NCBI GenBank assembly: GCA_036495445.1
Contig: DASXMX010000086.1
Location: forward strand, 1-25,571
Direction of reading: 5' to 3'
DNA from: DASXMX01 sp036495445
GTDB lineage: Bacteria > Planctomycetota > Phycisphaerae > Tepidisphaerales > Tepidisphaeraceae
DNA: 25,571 bases
Shown here piece by piece: positions 15,909-24,610 of the stretch. Below the pieces are notes generated by a model that worked only from the letters and a program-made list of their open reading frames with translations, made no database searches and was not told the DNA's origin. How positions within the stretch are numbered: position 1 is the first letter of the stretch; the number at the start of each line of letters is the position of its first letter. The translations under genes and the position numbers were made by a program.

Positions 15909-16402
15909 TCGTTTTTCCGATGCAGGATGGATCGGCTAAACGACCGCGGTTTTGCGAGCACCCGGTGGCCCACACGTACGCATCCATCCCACTACGACGC
16001 GGTACCACCGATGACTTACGCCTGTTGCAAAAACTTTGCGTTTCCGGTGAGCGCCCGCGTCAGCAACACGATGAACGATATTCCTGGCTGCACCGAGCCG
16101 GTGCCATGATTGGCGGGACGCTGCGGCGGCGACACTGGCATCATGAATCTGCCGTGTTTGGTACCCCTTTGCGCAGGCTTTTGAGTGGCAACGACCACCA
16201 GATCGTGTGCCTCGTCACGCCACCACCGGCCAACGCTCCGGGCGGTATCATTGTCGTGCGGCCGGATTCGGAGATGCCAATGCTCGTGAACGATTGAATG
16301 CTGCTTGGTGGTGGACACCATCAGTCTCAATTTAATCAAGCGATGTGCATTTTCAACTCGTGCTATCGTCAGGGGTTACGGCTCCGGAAGGGGCCGGGGT
16401 TG
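15909..16402. other. Intergenic region between the two minus-strand operons
   Basis: About 500 nt without a supported gene. Base composition is lower in GC than the flanking genes. Short open frames exist on both strands (15848-16297 plus, 16016-16339 minus), but neither has a ribosome-binding site or a recognisable domain. The region should hold the promoter of the DUF1501 operon at its left end. A palindromic-looking TTGCAAAAACTTTGC occurs near 16023-16040; its meaning is unclear. Confidence 0.45.
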
Positions 16403-16432
16403 CCGGAAAAGACAAAGGCGGAGCACTTCCGC
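16403..16432 (-). terminator. Weak intrinsic terminator candidate after the helicase gene
   Basis: On the minus strand GCGGA-AGTGC-TCCGC forms a 5-bp stem (16418-16432) followed by CTTTGTCTTTT, about 29 nt after the helicase stop. The stem is short but the T-rich run is in the right place, at the end of the five-gene operon. Confidence 0.4.
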
Positions 16433-16460
16433 GGGCCTCCGGCGCTATGGCGACCTAACG

Positions 16461-19400
16461 TTATCGACATAAGCTAGCCAGCCAGGGAAGCGGAGCCTCG
16501 CGACAGAGGAACTGCCAGTCGAACTGGTTCCGGTACGTCCGCAGACATGCGTAGCACGAGGACTGCATCCCGCAATCAATCGTGTTGGGACAGTCTTGCA
16601 GGACTCGCATTGCCGCCGAGAGCACGGCGGGCAGGTCGTAGCGGATGCGTTGGACGAAGCCTGCACCGCCCGGAACGTTGTCGAACAGCAACAGCTCGCC
16701 CCGGTGGTCCGCGTCTGAAATCGATCGGTAGCTCACCTCAAGGTCAGAGGGGTCGATTCGATGAAGTTCGCATGCGGCGGTAGCAACAGCGGCGGCCAGG
16801 GTCGTCCAGAACGTTCGCCCGACATCGCCGATCACGCTAGGCGTCGAAACCGCCGGAAACCGGACCTGAAGGACGTCGGTGTGGAAAATGCTGGCCAGCG
16901 CGACCCGCTCCTGGCGCCCCTTGCACTTGGCACCGCCGAACGGACGGTCGTGGGCCGTTTCCATGCGCATGCCGTCCGAAGCGCTGCCGCAGCTTACGCA
17001 GAGGCAGAAGCCCTGGCCCGACCGACCCAGATTGGCCGTGAAGAGCTGGGCGTTGCGGCAGATCCCGGTAGCAACGCCCGGGAGCTTCTGGTGCATCTCG
17101 AACTCGGACTCGTCGAGCGAATCAACGACGAACAGCTCCGAGTTGCTCGGCGGCCGGAGACGGTACAAGTTCGGCTGACGGCCCTTGTCGTCAATGCTCG
17201 TGAGGAAGCCCGCCGGGAGCACAAACTGCCCTGACTTCGGCGGGCGGTGGCCGAGGCTGGGCAGTTGCCGCTTGAGCTCGTCCCCGTCCAGGCCAAGACG
17301 GACGCGCCGCGTGGCCTCACAGAAGCGAAATCGCCGGATGTCCGGCGCCCGGCCCAGGAGGTTGATTCCGATGCTGGTGAACATCTTGCCGTCGGCGATG
17401 ATCTCGCTTTGCGGGGCATACTCGGAGATCCCACTCTCGCGGTCTCGTTCCAGCTTCAATGCAGACTGATAGTTCGGGTCCAGAACGAGGAGCCGGACGG
17501 CGTCCTGGGGAAAGGCATATGCGGGGAGCCAGCTGCACGAGGAGAGCGTTCCGATGAGTCCCTCTCCGAGTTGCTGCGAGATGAGCGAATCGATCCGGGT
17601 GAGTTTCGCAAAGACGGCGGCCGCTTGCCTGCTCTTACGCTCTCGCTCAAGTTCTGTCTTCTCATCGGTCAGCCTGCGGCGCTCCTTTTCAAAGGAGCCC
17701 AGCGGATCCAAGAGTCCTCTCCGCCACACACAGGGGCCCGACGGCTGGAACATGGAAGAAGCGGAGGCGTTTATTGCGGCATCTGAATCCATCTGCGCTC
17801 GCGACGCCAATTGTCCCACATCACCGCGCACTGCCGGCGGGAGCGTCTGGCACCACCGCACATACCGCTCAGCCGCGGAGGTGCCGTCGGCGGCGGCTTC
17901 AGACACGGGAAAGAAGTCTTGGAGTCGCGGGTCATCAACGGGCAACCGATGATGGGCCAGGAAGGCTGATAGCAGAAGCGCATTGATGTGGCGTTGAGTC
18001 AGTCGCTCGTTTTTGGGGTATACGACCGGCACAGGCACCGAGCCGCCGACGATCTCGAAGGGGCGGTGAAAGTGGTGCTGGTCGTGTGGCATCAGTCTGG
18101 CGTAGCTGACTGCGTGCGCCGCTCCCACCCGGCGGCGCCCGGCGCGGCCCGCACGCTGCACGTAGCTTGCGGCCGTTGGCGGAACATTCCGTAAGAGCAC
18201 GGCCTCCAGCTGCCCGACGTCCACACCCATTTCGAAGGTGGTCGAGCTACTCAGCACGTTTACGTCCTTGTTCATGAAGTCGCGTTGGATGCGCTTCCCC
18301 TCCGAGAGGGAGATTTGGGCCGTGTGTTCTAGTACCGCGAGGGGTAGCGGCTTCTGGACGAATCGCTTGACGCGGTGGCTTTGTGCGTGTTCCTGTCTAA
18401 GGGCGTCAGCCGCAACAGCGTGTAGACTCCCCTTGCATCCTCTCATCTCGCACGTACCGTTCATCAGGTGCAGCGTGACGGCACCGCATCGGTCGCAGCG
18501 GAACCAGGGCCCCTGGGTTGTTGCAAGAATCCGCTTCGCCGGCAGTCGAAACTCTCCCGGGTGCTGGTAGTGCTCCTCAAGTATTCCAGCATCGAGCATC
18601 CAGTCCCATATCTCGTCGAGTGCTTCCGTTGCGACCGCATCCGCGGCAGCAACACCGTCCTGAAGGCCAAGCGCCCGGCGGATGATCCACCCCCGCGCGC
18701 TACGCGTCACTGAATTCCACTGGAGCATCTGGTGCCCGTCCGCAACGGCTCGGGCCCCTCTGTGGACGGTGACGAGTGTCGGCCCTTCAGCGAGCCCGAG
18801 GATCTTGCGCCGGTCAACCTGATTCGGCCAAAACTCAACCGCCTGAGTGCGGATGAGCGTGTGAAGAAGTCGGCTGACCAGATCGCGGCCGACCTGCTCA
18901 TCGGCGAACAGTTCCGGCATCTTCCCTCGCGCTTCCGCGAACGCTTCGTTATCAACATCGAACCGTGTTCCAACGAGGCTCAACCCCGGAAGCTTGGTGC
19001 GCATACGACCCGTGGCACCCAATTGCTCATACAGAATGGCGGCCAAGCTCTCGCGGATCTCCGCCAAGTCTTCGCTTGTCGGCTTTTTCGTTAGATGGTC
19101 ATAGTATTCGACATCTCCTTCGATTCGGCGGACCAGCACGCGTGGTTGATTGACCACGATCTGGGTGGCCGCCTCGACGACCCGCTTGGGAGACGTTACG
19201 TCGGAATCGTCTTCCAGTTGCCGGACCGCAGCGATCAATGGCTGCACGTATGCGGGTTCGCAGCTGGTGCGGGCGAGGTACGGGTAGAAGAAGGCCGCGC
19301 GTTGTCGCGCGTCGCTGAAGGCGATCAGCTGCCGCCCGCCTGCTGGCTTCGCACCGCAGTTGGGCTGTTCTGGCAGGCACCGGAGAATCTCCTCGGCCAG

Positions 19401-21281
19401 AAGTGCGGTCGGAGCGTCCTCGCCGACAACGAAATCGCGCAATACAGATGGATATGGGCGGCGCTCGCCGTTACAGCATGGACATCGGCGAAGGCCTTGT
19501 GCGTCGGCACTGGGGAGGCGCAAGAGGCGGAGTTGGCCCGAGTGGCCACAGGCGGCGGGCGTTCCTTCGCCCACGGCGCGGCAACTCTCCTCGGTGCACA
19601 GGTACATGTAATTGGGGTCGAACCCGTCCCCGTCTTCTACCTCCTCGTCATTCCCGAGCTGTTCAAGGTCCAGCCAGGTTAGGAGATCAAGCTCGCTTTG
19701 GGGGCGGTTGGCGAGAGGAGTTTTCCAATGGTCGCGATCGCGCTCAACGCCAACAACCGGCATTCCGCAGTGGGTACACGTAAAGAGCGCGAGCAAGGCA
19801 CGTCCGGTAGGTTCCTCCCCAGTCTCGGGGTCGGGAACGTCATCTACGGCCTTACGTTCCAGGTAAAGTTTTTTGACGATCAGAACCTTGTGGATGCTTT
19901 CCAGCAGTACGCTCGCCCCACCGAATCCGCGGAAAAAATGGTGGAGGCGGACCGCCAATAGGGGCGCCGTTCGGCCGTCCGAGGGAATTGCCAGCGAGGC
20001 GGCGGCCAGGAGCGAGTTTGTCGCGTGAAGCGCGGATTCATCCGCCGAGGAAGACGGTTCAGGCCCCCGCAGCTCGCGGGCGAGCTCATCGATTGTTGCG
20101 GCGCCTGCCCGGAGACGGCGGTAGAACCGGTGCAGCGGTTCGAGCCTGCGCAGAGACGCGTACAGCACGTCCACCCCCGCTTCGCCCCCTTCAACGGGGA
20201 TTCCTGTTTCCCGCAATAAAGACTGCGTACGTTCCTTCGACGCCATCGCTTCGACAACGCGAGATGCGGGCAGCTTTGCGAGGCGACCGACCGAATCCGG
20301 CGTCAGCTCTTTACGCGGCACGCGCTCGAACGGGTCGACGACGTACCCGTCCACGACGTCGTCCGGCGCGAACTCGGCGCCGGACAGCTCACCGGCGTAT
20401 TTGGCAATGCGTTCCCTATTGCCAGGATCCTTGGGATCCCCAAGCGTGGCGGATGTCAGGATGAACTGGAGCTTATGAGAAAACCGCAACTGCAGGCGTT
20501 TCATGAGCAGGGAGATGTCGATTCCCTGCGATCCGCGATACGAGTGAGCCTCATCGAGCACGACGAACTTGACGGTGTCGTCCTTGAAAATGGTCTGGTC
20601 ACTCGGGCGCAGCAGGAGGTACTCCAGCATTGCGAAGTTGGTGAGCAGGATCTGCGGAAGCTCCCGCCGAATCTGGTCGCGCGTTGCTCTCTCAAACGGC
20701 CTGGCGTTCTGCCTCGTATCCTCGTCGAGGTCTTCTTCATTCTCAGGAGTCTGCCCCGTGTACCGGCCAATCGTGATGCCGCTGTCCCCCAGCAGAAGCC
20801 GTAGGCGATCGAGCTGGTCGTTCGCCAATGCATTCATCGGGTAAATCAAGATTGCCTGAACGCCATTCAAACGCGTTCGAATGCAGTGGTCGAGGATGGG
20901 AAAGAGGAACGCTTCGGTCTTTCCGGATCCGGTCCCCGTTGCCACGACCGCGTTGCGCCCGAGTTGTATACGCTTGATGGCGTCGACTTGGTGTCGGTAC
21001 AGCGGACGATCAGGGTCGAATTCGCGCGGGGATAATCGTTTGAGTTGCGGGTCCAGGCGAGGTGGCGCTTTGTTCCCAAATAACTGTGACGGGGAATCGG
21101 CCGGCGCATAAGCCGGGATTATCGAGACCAGCGGTGGCTTGCAGAGCGCGTTCTCACGGCGGATGGCGGAGTGCAGAAGTTCGCGAAGGCGCGGCTGCGA
21201 GGCATGGACGGGGAAGGTCTCGCTCAGGTAGGAGTGATATGATCCCGTCAGACTGCGCCACATTTCGAATGGGTCAATCAT
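16461..21281 (-). CDS. Large DEAH-box helicase with cysteine-rich insertions and DUF1998-like C-terminus
   Basis: This 1606-residue superfamily 2 helicase is the last gene of its operon. It has a Q-like LYRHQVDAIKRI (94-105), Walker A ATGTGSGKTE (114-123), motif Ia LIYPMNALANDQL (145-157), LLTNFAMLEYLLLRP (212-226), DEAH (243-246) and TSAT (276-279). After a roughly 370-residue insertion with CTHC (502-505) and other Cys pairs (562-603) come IAFSDARQRAAFF (653-665), a motif V-like STTFEMGVDVG (near 1017) and motif VI QRAGRAGRR (near 1045). Another CDRC-type cluster lies near 930. The C-terminus ends with CYAC (1576-1579), preceded by C1564 and C1570, as in DUF1998/MZB helicases. I chose the ATG at 21281, not 21380, because GGGAGG lies 7 nt upstream and it overlaps the previous stop as ATGA. 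Related helicases include COG1205 proteins, DISARM DrmA/DrmB and Druantia DruE; the specific function is unknown. Confidence 0.92.
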   Translation of the reverse strand: MIDPFEMWRSLTGSYHSYLSETFPVHASQPRLRELLHSAIRRENALCKPPLVSIIPAYAPADSPSQLFGNKAPPRLDPQLKRLSPREFDPDRPLYRHQVDAIKRIQLGRNAVVATGTGSGKTEAFLFPILDHCIRTRLNGVQAILIYPMNALANDQLDRLRLLLGDSGITIGRYTGQTPENEEDLDEDTRQNARPFERATRDQIRRELPQILLTNFAMLEYLLLRPSDQTIFKDDTVKFVVLDEAHSYRGSQGIDISLLMKRLQLRFSHKLQFILTSATLGDPKDPGNRERIAKYAGELSGAEFAPDDVVDGYVVDPFERVPRKELTPDSVGRLAKLPASRVVEAMASKERTQSLLRETGIPVEGGEAGVDVLYASLRRLEPLHRFYRRLRAGAATIDELARELRGPEPSSSADESALHATNSLLAAASLAIPSDGRTAPLLAVRLHHFFRGFGGASVLLESIHKVLIVKKLYLERKAVDDVPDPETGEEPTGRALLALFTCTHCGMPVVGVERDRDHWKTPLANRPQSELDLLTWLDLEQLGNDEEVEDGDGFDPNYMYLCTEESCRAVGEGTPAACGHSGQLRLLRLPSADAQGLRRCPCCNGERRPYPSVLRDFVVGEDAPTALLAEEILRCLPEQPNCGAKPAGGRQLIAFSDARQRAAFFYPYLARTSCEPAYVQPLIAAVRQLEDDSDVTSPKRVVEAATQIVVNQPRVLVRRIEGDVEYYDHLTKKPTSEDLAEIRESLAAILYEQLGATGRMRTKLPGLSLVGTRFDVDNEAFAEARGKMPELFADEQVGRDLVSRLLHTLIRTQAVEFWPNQVDRRKILGLAEGPTLVTVHRGARAVADGHQMLQWNSVTRSARGWIIRRALGLQDGVAAADAVATEALDEIWDWMLDAGILEEHYQHPGEFRLPAKRILATTQGPWFRCDRCGAVTLHLMNGTCEMRGCKGSLHAVAADALRQEHAQSHRVKRFVQKPLPLAVLEHTAQISLSEGKRIQRDFMNKDVNVLSSSTTFEMGVDVGQLEAVLLRNVPPTAASYVQRAGRAGRRRVGAAHAVSYARLMPHDQHHFHRPFEIVGGSVPVPVVYPKNERLTQRHINALLLSAFLAHHRLPVDDPRLQDFFPVSEAAADGTSAAERYVRWCQTLPPAVRGDVGQLASRAQMDSDAAINASASSMFQPSGPCVWRRGLLDPLGSFEKERRRLTDEKTELERERKSRQAAAVFAKLTRIDSLISQQLGEGLIGTLSSCSWLPAYAFPQDAVRLLVLDPNYQSALKLERDRESGISEYAPQSEIIADGKMFTSIGINLLGRAPDIRRFRFCEATRRVRLGLDGDELKRQLPSLGHRPPKSGQFVLPAGFLTSIDDKGRQPNLYRLRPPSNSELFVVDSLDESEFEMHQKLPGVATGICRNAQLFTANLGRSGQGFCLCVSCGSASDGMRMETAHDRPFGGAKCKGRQERVALASIFHTDVLQVRFPAVSTPSVIGDVGRTFWTTLAAAVATAACELHRIDPSDLEVSYRSISDADHRGELLLFDNVPGGAGFVQRIRYDLPAVLSAAMRVLQDCPNTIDCGMQSSCYACLRTYRNQFDWQFLCREAPLPWLASLCR

Positions 21282-21709
21282 CGTTTCGCCTCCCGCTGGC
21301 ACATGCACGTTACAAACCGCCTCTGTACCGCGCCTTGTTCGAACCACACACTCAATGTTGAACGGGTGCAGTAGATGCAACGGAAGGCGTTGAGCTCTTC
21401 GACCTGCTCGGGGAGTAGCGCGAAAGAGGTGTCCGCCAAGGCACCTGTGAATGCAGCCGACCGATCAGCCTCTTTCAGCTTCCGTATCTCGTGTTTCCCG
21501 GTGGTCGAATCGATAACACCGGGCGGCACTAGGTCACGAAGCGCGATCGCCCCGCGTACGCGGCAACGGAACGCCACGTCGTTCCCGGATTGTTGGATGT
21601 CGGGCGACCGGGGGAATACGTTCGAGCAAACAGTCACGTTCGACTTCACCTGAACGGCAGTGTTGGCGGGCCGGATAATTCCCGGCAGAACTTGTTCGGG
21701 CAGTTTCAT
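21278..21709 (-). CDS. Small four-cysteine (putative zinc-binding) protein between Hsp70 and helicase
   Basis: This is a 143-residue protein of unrecognised family. GGAGGA lies 7 nt before its ATG, which overlaps the Hsp70 stop (ATGA), and its own TGA overlaps the helicase ATG (ATGA). It is thus locked between the two enzymes, which argues strongly that it is a real gene. The N-terminal hundred residues look beta-rich. The C-terminus has CIYC (111-114) and CMC (135-137), spaced to form one zinc-ribbon-like site. There is no signal peptide or membrane segment. A role as an adaptor linking the Hsp70 and helicase, or as a nucleic-acid-binding subunit, is inferred only from position and the cysteine pairs. 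Confidence 0.8.
   Translation of the reverse strand: MKLPEQVLPGIIRPANTAVQVKSNVTVCSNVFPRSPDIQQSGNDVAFRCRVRGAIALRDLVPPGVIDSTTGKHEIRKLKEADRSAAFTGALADTSFALLPEQVEELNAFRCIYCTRSTLSVWFEQGAVQRRFVTCMCQREAKR
21289..21294 (-). promoter_or_regulatory. Ribosome-binding site fixing the helicase start
   Basis: GGGAGG on the minus strand lies 7 nt before the ATG at 21281. It supports that start over the longer in-frame start at 21380, which would overlap about 100 nt of the preceding gene. Confidence 0.75.
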
Positions 21710-23184
21710 TTCACTCTCCTCCGTGCATCACTCAGTCCATAAGAGAACAACAACTGCTCGAATTCCCAAGCCGTCCACTGGTCGCTCCTGTACGGGTCTG
21801 CTTTTTCCGTCTGTGCTCTCACGGCCAGCGTGAGTTCACGGGTAAGCTTGGCCTCAAGTCGCAACTGTTCAAAACGGAGCCCTTGAAGTGGGACCGACAG
21901 GAAGTCGACGGGTCGGGTCTCCGGAACGCTGCCAACAATGCCCTGCCCGTGCCCCCCGGGCACGGCGAATATGAGTTGTGCGTGGTCGGTATCCTCGACG
22001 ACGCCCAACAGGTAACGCCGGTACGTGTCGTCAAAGCGGTCCCCAGCCCTGACCAGCGGCAGCAGCGACCCGTCGCTGAGTTGCAGGTAGACCGGGTGGT
22101 TCAGCCGGTAAAGGGGCTCCGTGTGTGCCCCGCAGAGCTCTTCGGCGAGCATCGATGCGCCTTGCGCCACCGCCCATTGTGGGCGCCGCGGCACGAACAC
22201 GTCTACGTCGGCGAAGGCCTGCCGGAGTTTTGCCCCGATACCCCACAAGCGACTGCTACCGCCAACCAGCACAACATGGTCGAGCTTTGCATCGCCCCCA
22301 ACCTTCCGCGCGGCCGTGATCGCGTCGCGGACGACCGTCACACACTGCTCAACAATTCGGCGCGTGATTACCTCCAACGTGGTGCGGTCGAGCTTGAACG
22401 TGTGGTCGCGGCCTTGATATGCCAGCAGAAAGATTGGGGCCTCCTCCGCGTCGGACAGCCTGCACTTGACCGCTTCGGCTTCGACGAGGAGACGGTCGTA
22501 TTGCTTGGCTGGGATCCTCGCTCGGTCAAGATCCTCCCCCGTAACCGCGTTGTGGATATGTCCGGCGATGAGTTCGTCAATCGCGTCTCCCGCTTGGAGG
22601 AGACTTGCCGTGGCGAGTTCGTGAACTGCACCGTCCTCGATTTGAAGCACCGAGACGTCGAGCGTTCCGCCTCCCCAGTCGAATACCAGCACGCGCTCGC
22701 TGTCGGGAAGTTGATCTCGGCATGCCAGGAATGCAGCGGTCGGCTCGGATACGAACTCCAGCACCTTAACCGCCGCCCGCTCGGCAGCCGCCCGGAGACG
22801 GCGGCGGGCGCCCGCGCGAAGTCCGACGGGTATGCTGACCACCGCTTCCGCCGCCTTTCCCGCCCCAAACAATCGCTCGGCTCGGTCATGCAGCGAGGTA
22901 AATAGGATGGCCGATATGTCGGTGCTGTTTAACTTGCTCCCCTGGCGCTCGGCGATCGCCCGGTCATGGGAGAGCGCAAGTTTGACCGAACTGACCACGT
23001 GCCAAGAGCCGCGGGCCAGATCGTGCCGCTTCTTCCTCGCTTCATGGCCGACGAGCGTGTTCCCGGTGAGCGGGTCTATCGCCACCAATGACGGCAGAGG
23101 GCGTTCGTCGCTCTCGTCTAACAACTGATTGCGGTTGTACACCACCGCGCAGTTCGTCGTTCCGAAATCGATCCCGACCGCCAT
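21706..23184 (-). CDS. Short Hsp70-family ATPase (DnaK-like, no helical lid)
   Basis: This 492-residue protein has all the Hsp70 nucleotide-binding signatures: phosphate-1 GIDFGTTNCAVV (4-15), a conserved Lys in SSVKLAL (near 68), EPTAA (148-152), phosphate-2 FDWGGGTLDVSVL (168-180) and the adenosine motif VVLVGGSSRL (304-313). The ATPase domain ends near 350. The remaining 140 residues read as a beta-sandwich (VYLQLSDGSLLPLV, then LEAKLTRELTLAV) and end in a short helix, so the alpha-helical lid and the EEVD-type tail of full DnaK (about 640 residues) are missing. GGAGGG lies 7 nt before the ATG. No dnaJ is visible; the upstream coiled-coil protein may be its partner. The isolated, operon-bound setting suggests a dedicated chaperone-like switch rather than the housekeeping DnaK. 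Confidence 0.93.
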   Translation of the reverse strand: MAVGIDFGTTNCAVVYNRNQLLDESDERPLPSLVAIDPLTGNTLVGHEARKKRHDLARGSWHVVSSVKLALSHDRAIAERQGSKLNSTDISAILFTSLHDRAERLFGAGKAAEAVVSIPVGLRAGARRRLRAAAERAAVKVLEFVSEPTAAFLACRDQLPDSERVLVFDWGGGTLDVSVLQIEDGAVHELATASLLQAGDAIDELIAGHIHNAVTGEDLDRARIPAKQYDRLLVEAEAVKCRLSDAEEAPIFLLAYQGRDHTFKLDRTTLEVITRRIVEQCVTVVRDAITAARKVGGDAKLDHVVLVGGSSRLWGIGAKLRQAFADVDVFVPRRPQWAVAQGASMLAEELCGAHTEPLYRLNHPVYLQLSDGSLLPLVRAGDRFDDTYRRYLLGVVEDTDHAQLIFAVPGGHGQGIVGSVPETRPVDFLSVPLQGLRFEQLRLEAKLTRELTLAVRAQTEKADPYRSDQWTAWEFEQLLFSYGLSDARRRVK

Positions 23185-23206
23185 AGCTCAACCCTCCGGT
23201 CCGCAA

Positions 23207-24610
23207 CTACTCGCGAGCGAATCGCACGCCTACGGCCTCAAGTCTCGATAGCAACTCGTCCATCATGTCGCCGACCATCCGCGGCGTACCCTCGGGGAGT
23301 GGTCCCCGTGCCCGAATCTCCCGGTAGGCCTGCTCGAGGTTTCGGACTTGCTGGGCGACCTGACCCAGCAACCGCTCCCGTTCCCGCTGCGTTTCTCTCG
23401 ATACCGCCTCGTGGCTTTCGTGTCGCAGAGCAAGGCCTCGTTGCCGCTCATCGTTCAATTCGGCTGATACCTGGTCGAGTTTCTCCCTCACTGCGCTGAG
23501 CTCTTGGACCGCCTTGTCCCGGGCTTCTGTGAGAGCTCGCACCTGTTCTTCCAACCCTGTCACACGCTCCACTGCCGCCACGTTGGCGCTGCGATAGGCC
23601 GCCGCGTCGCGATCGGCCCGCTCCTGCTGAGCCTTGGCGGCCGTCAATTCGCCCACGACCGAGGCAAGTCTTCGGCGGTGCTGCTCAGACTCCTTCTGGA
23701 AGAGCCGTGTGATCAACTCGAACGCAGTCCGGAGCTGCTCGTCTTCCCCCGAAGAAAGTGCACTGGACGCACCTTGAAGTGCCGGAGGCGGCGGAGGACT
23801 CGCGACAGTTGGCGCGGGACGCACGGCGGCGGCAGGCTCCGTGTGAGCAATGGATTGGGCTGTCGTGGGCGTGCCGCCAGGAGTCGCCCCAGTCGAAGGG
23901 TCATTCCCCGCCGCGGGTCGCAGTCGAAGCTTCGCAATGCATCGCGCCACGCCGGACGCCACCGCCTCCGGAATCGGCTGATGTTGCAGTTCGTCTAGCC
24001 ACTGCGCGAGAATAGAGGTTCTCACCTGCGCCTGCTTCTGCAGCTCCCCTCGTCGCCGCTCGTTATCCGATGGGTGCAGTTCAGACTGGCAAGCTTCGCC
24101 GAGCCACTCGAGGATCATAATACGGCCGCTACTGCTTAACAGTTTCGGGTCGAGCTTACGGAATCGCGCCTGTTCCGATGTTGTGCCTATCCACTCAGAA
24201 CGTGTCGTCGAGATTATCCTCTTGCGGCACGGAGGTGAGGTTGCCGCCAACTTGGTGGCTCGGTCGAGAAAAAACATCGATGCCTCTGAGTCCTCGGCCA
24301 AGAGTCGCGCGGCCAGAGCGTGATACCCGCCCGCCTGTTGATCCTTTTCTTTGCCGTCGAGCCAATCGCGGCTGATGCGCACTCGACAATCCGCATCGAG
24401 GCTGGGCCATGCAAGCGAGATGAGCTCGACCGCAATTGGGTTCGCGACCTCGTTCATGGCTCCCACGAACAATTCGATGTTCTCACGACCAATCGATGTG
24501 GCGTGCAAAGCCCCGATGAGGGCCGCCTTTTTCTTCTCTCCACGCTTAACGGCCTCAAAAAGTGATACCGGCGATGGTTGGACGGGTGCCGAATCCATAT
24601 TCATGTACAT
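23207..24610 (-). CDS. Unrecognised protein: helical N-domain, Pro/Ala linker, C-terminal coiled coil
   Basis: This is a 467-residue protein of unknown family. Residues 15-230 are mainly helical with no known motif. Residues 232-285 are a Pro/Ala/Thr-rich low-complexity linker (including SPPPPPALQG). Residues 290-435 are a long charged coiled coil with heptad-like patterns, followed by a short helical end (about 443-467). A long helix ahead of a compact end is the general plan of GrpE, the Hsp70 nucleotide-exchange factor, and the gene sits directly upstream of an Hsp70 (22-nt gap), so an exchange-factor or adaptor role is plausible. I see no GrpE sequence signature. The start could be the ATG at 24610 or the ATG at 24604 that overlaps the upstream stop (ATGA). 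Confidence 0.78.
   Translation of the reverse strand: MYMNMDSAPVQPSPVSLFEAVKRGEKKKAALIGALHATSIGRENIELFVGAMNEVANPIAVELISLAWPSLDADCRVRISRDWLDGKEKDQQAGGYHALAARLLAEDSEASMFFLDRATKLAATSPPCRKRIISTTRSEWIGTTSEQARFRKLDPKLLSSSGRIMILEWLGEACQSELHPSDNERRRGELQKQAQVRTSILAQWLDELQHQPIPEAVASGVARCIAKLRLRPAAGNDPSTGATPGGTPTTAQSIAHTEPAAAVRPAPTVASPPPPPALQGASSALSSGEDEQLRTAFELITRLFQKESEQHRRRLASVVGELTAAKAQQERADRDAAAYRSANVAAVERVTGLEEQVRALTEARDKAVQELSAVREKLDQVSAELNDERQRGLALRHESHEAVSRETQRERERLLGQVAQQVRNLEQAYREIRARGPLPEGTPRMVGDMMDELLSRLEAVGVRFARE

Noticed and set aside
15848..16297. 149-residue plus-strand open frame overlapping the DUF1501 start
   Set aside because: It overlaps a certain gene's 5' end and operon leader and has no family features.
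16016..16339. 107-residue minus-strand open frame in the intergenic region
   Set aside because: No ribosome-binding site, no domain, and a composition rich in His and Arg; not supported as a gene.
21282..21380. 33-residue N-terminal extension of the helicase
   Set aside because: The strong GGGAGG site and ATGA overlap place the start at 21281; the extension is out-of-frame reading of the four-Cys protein gene.
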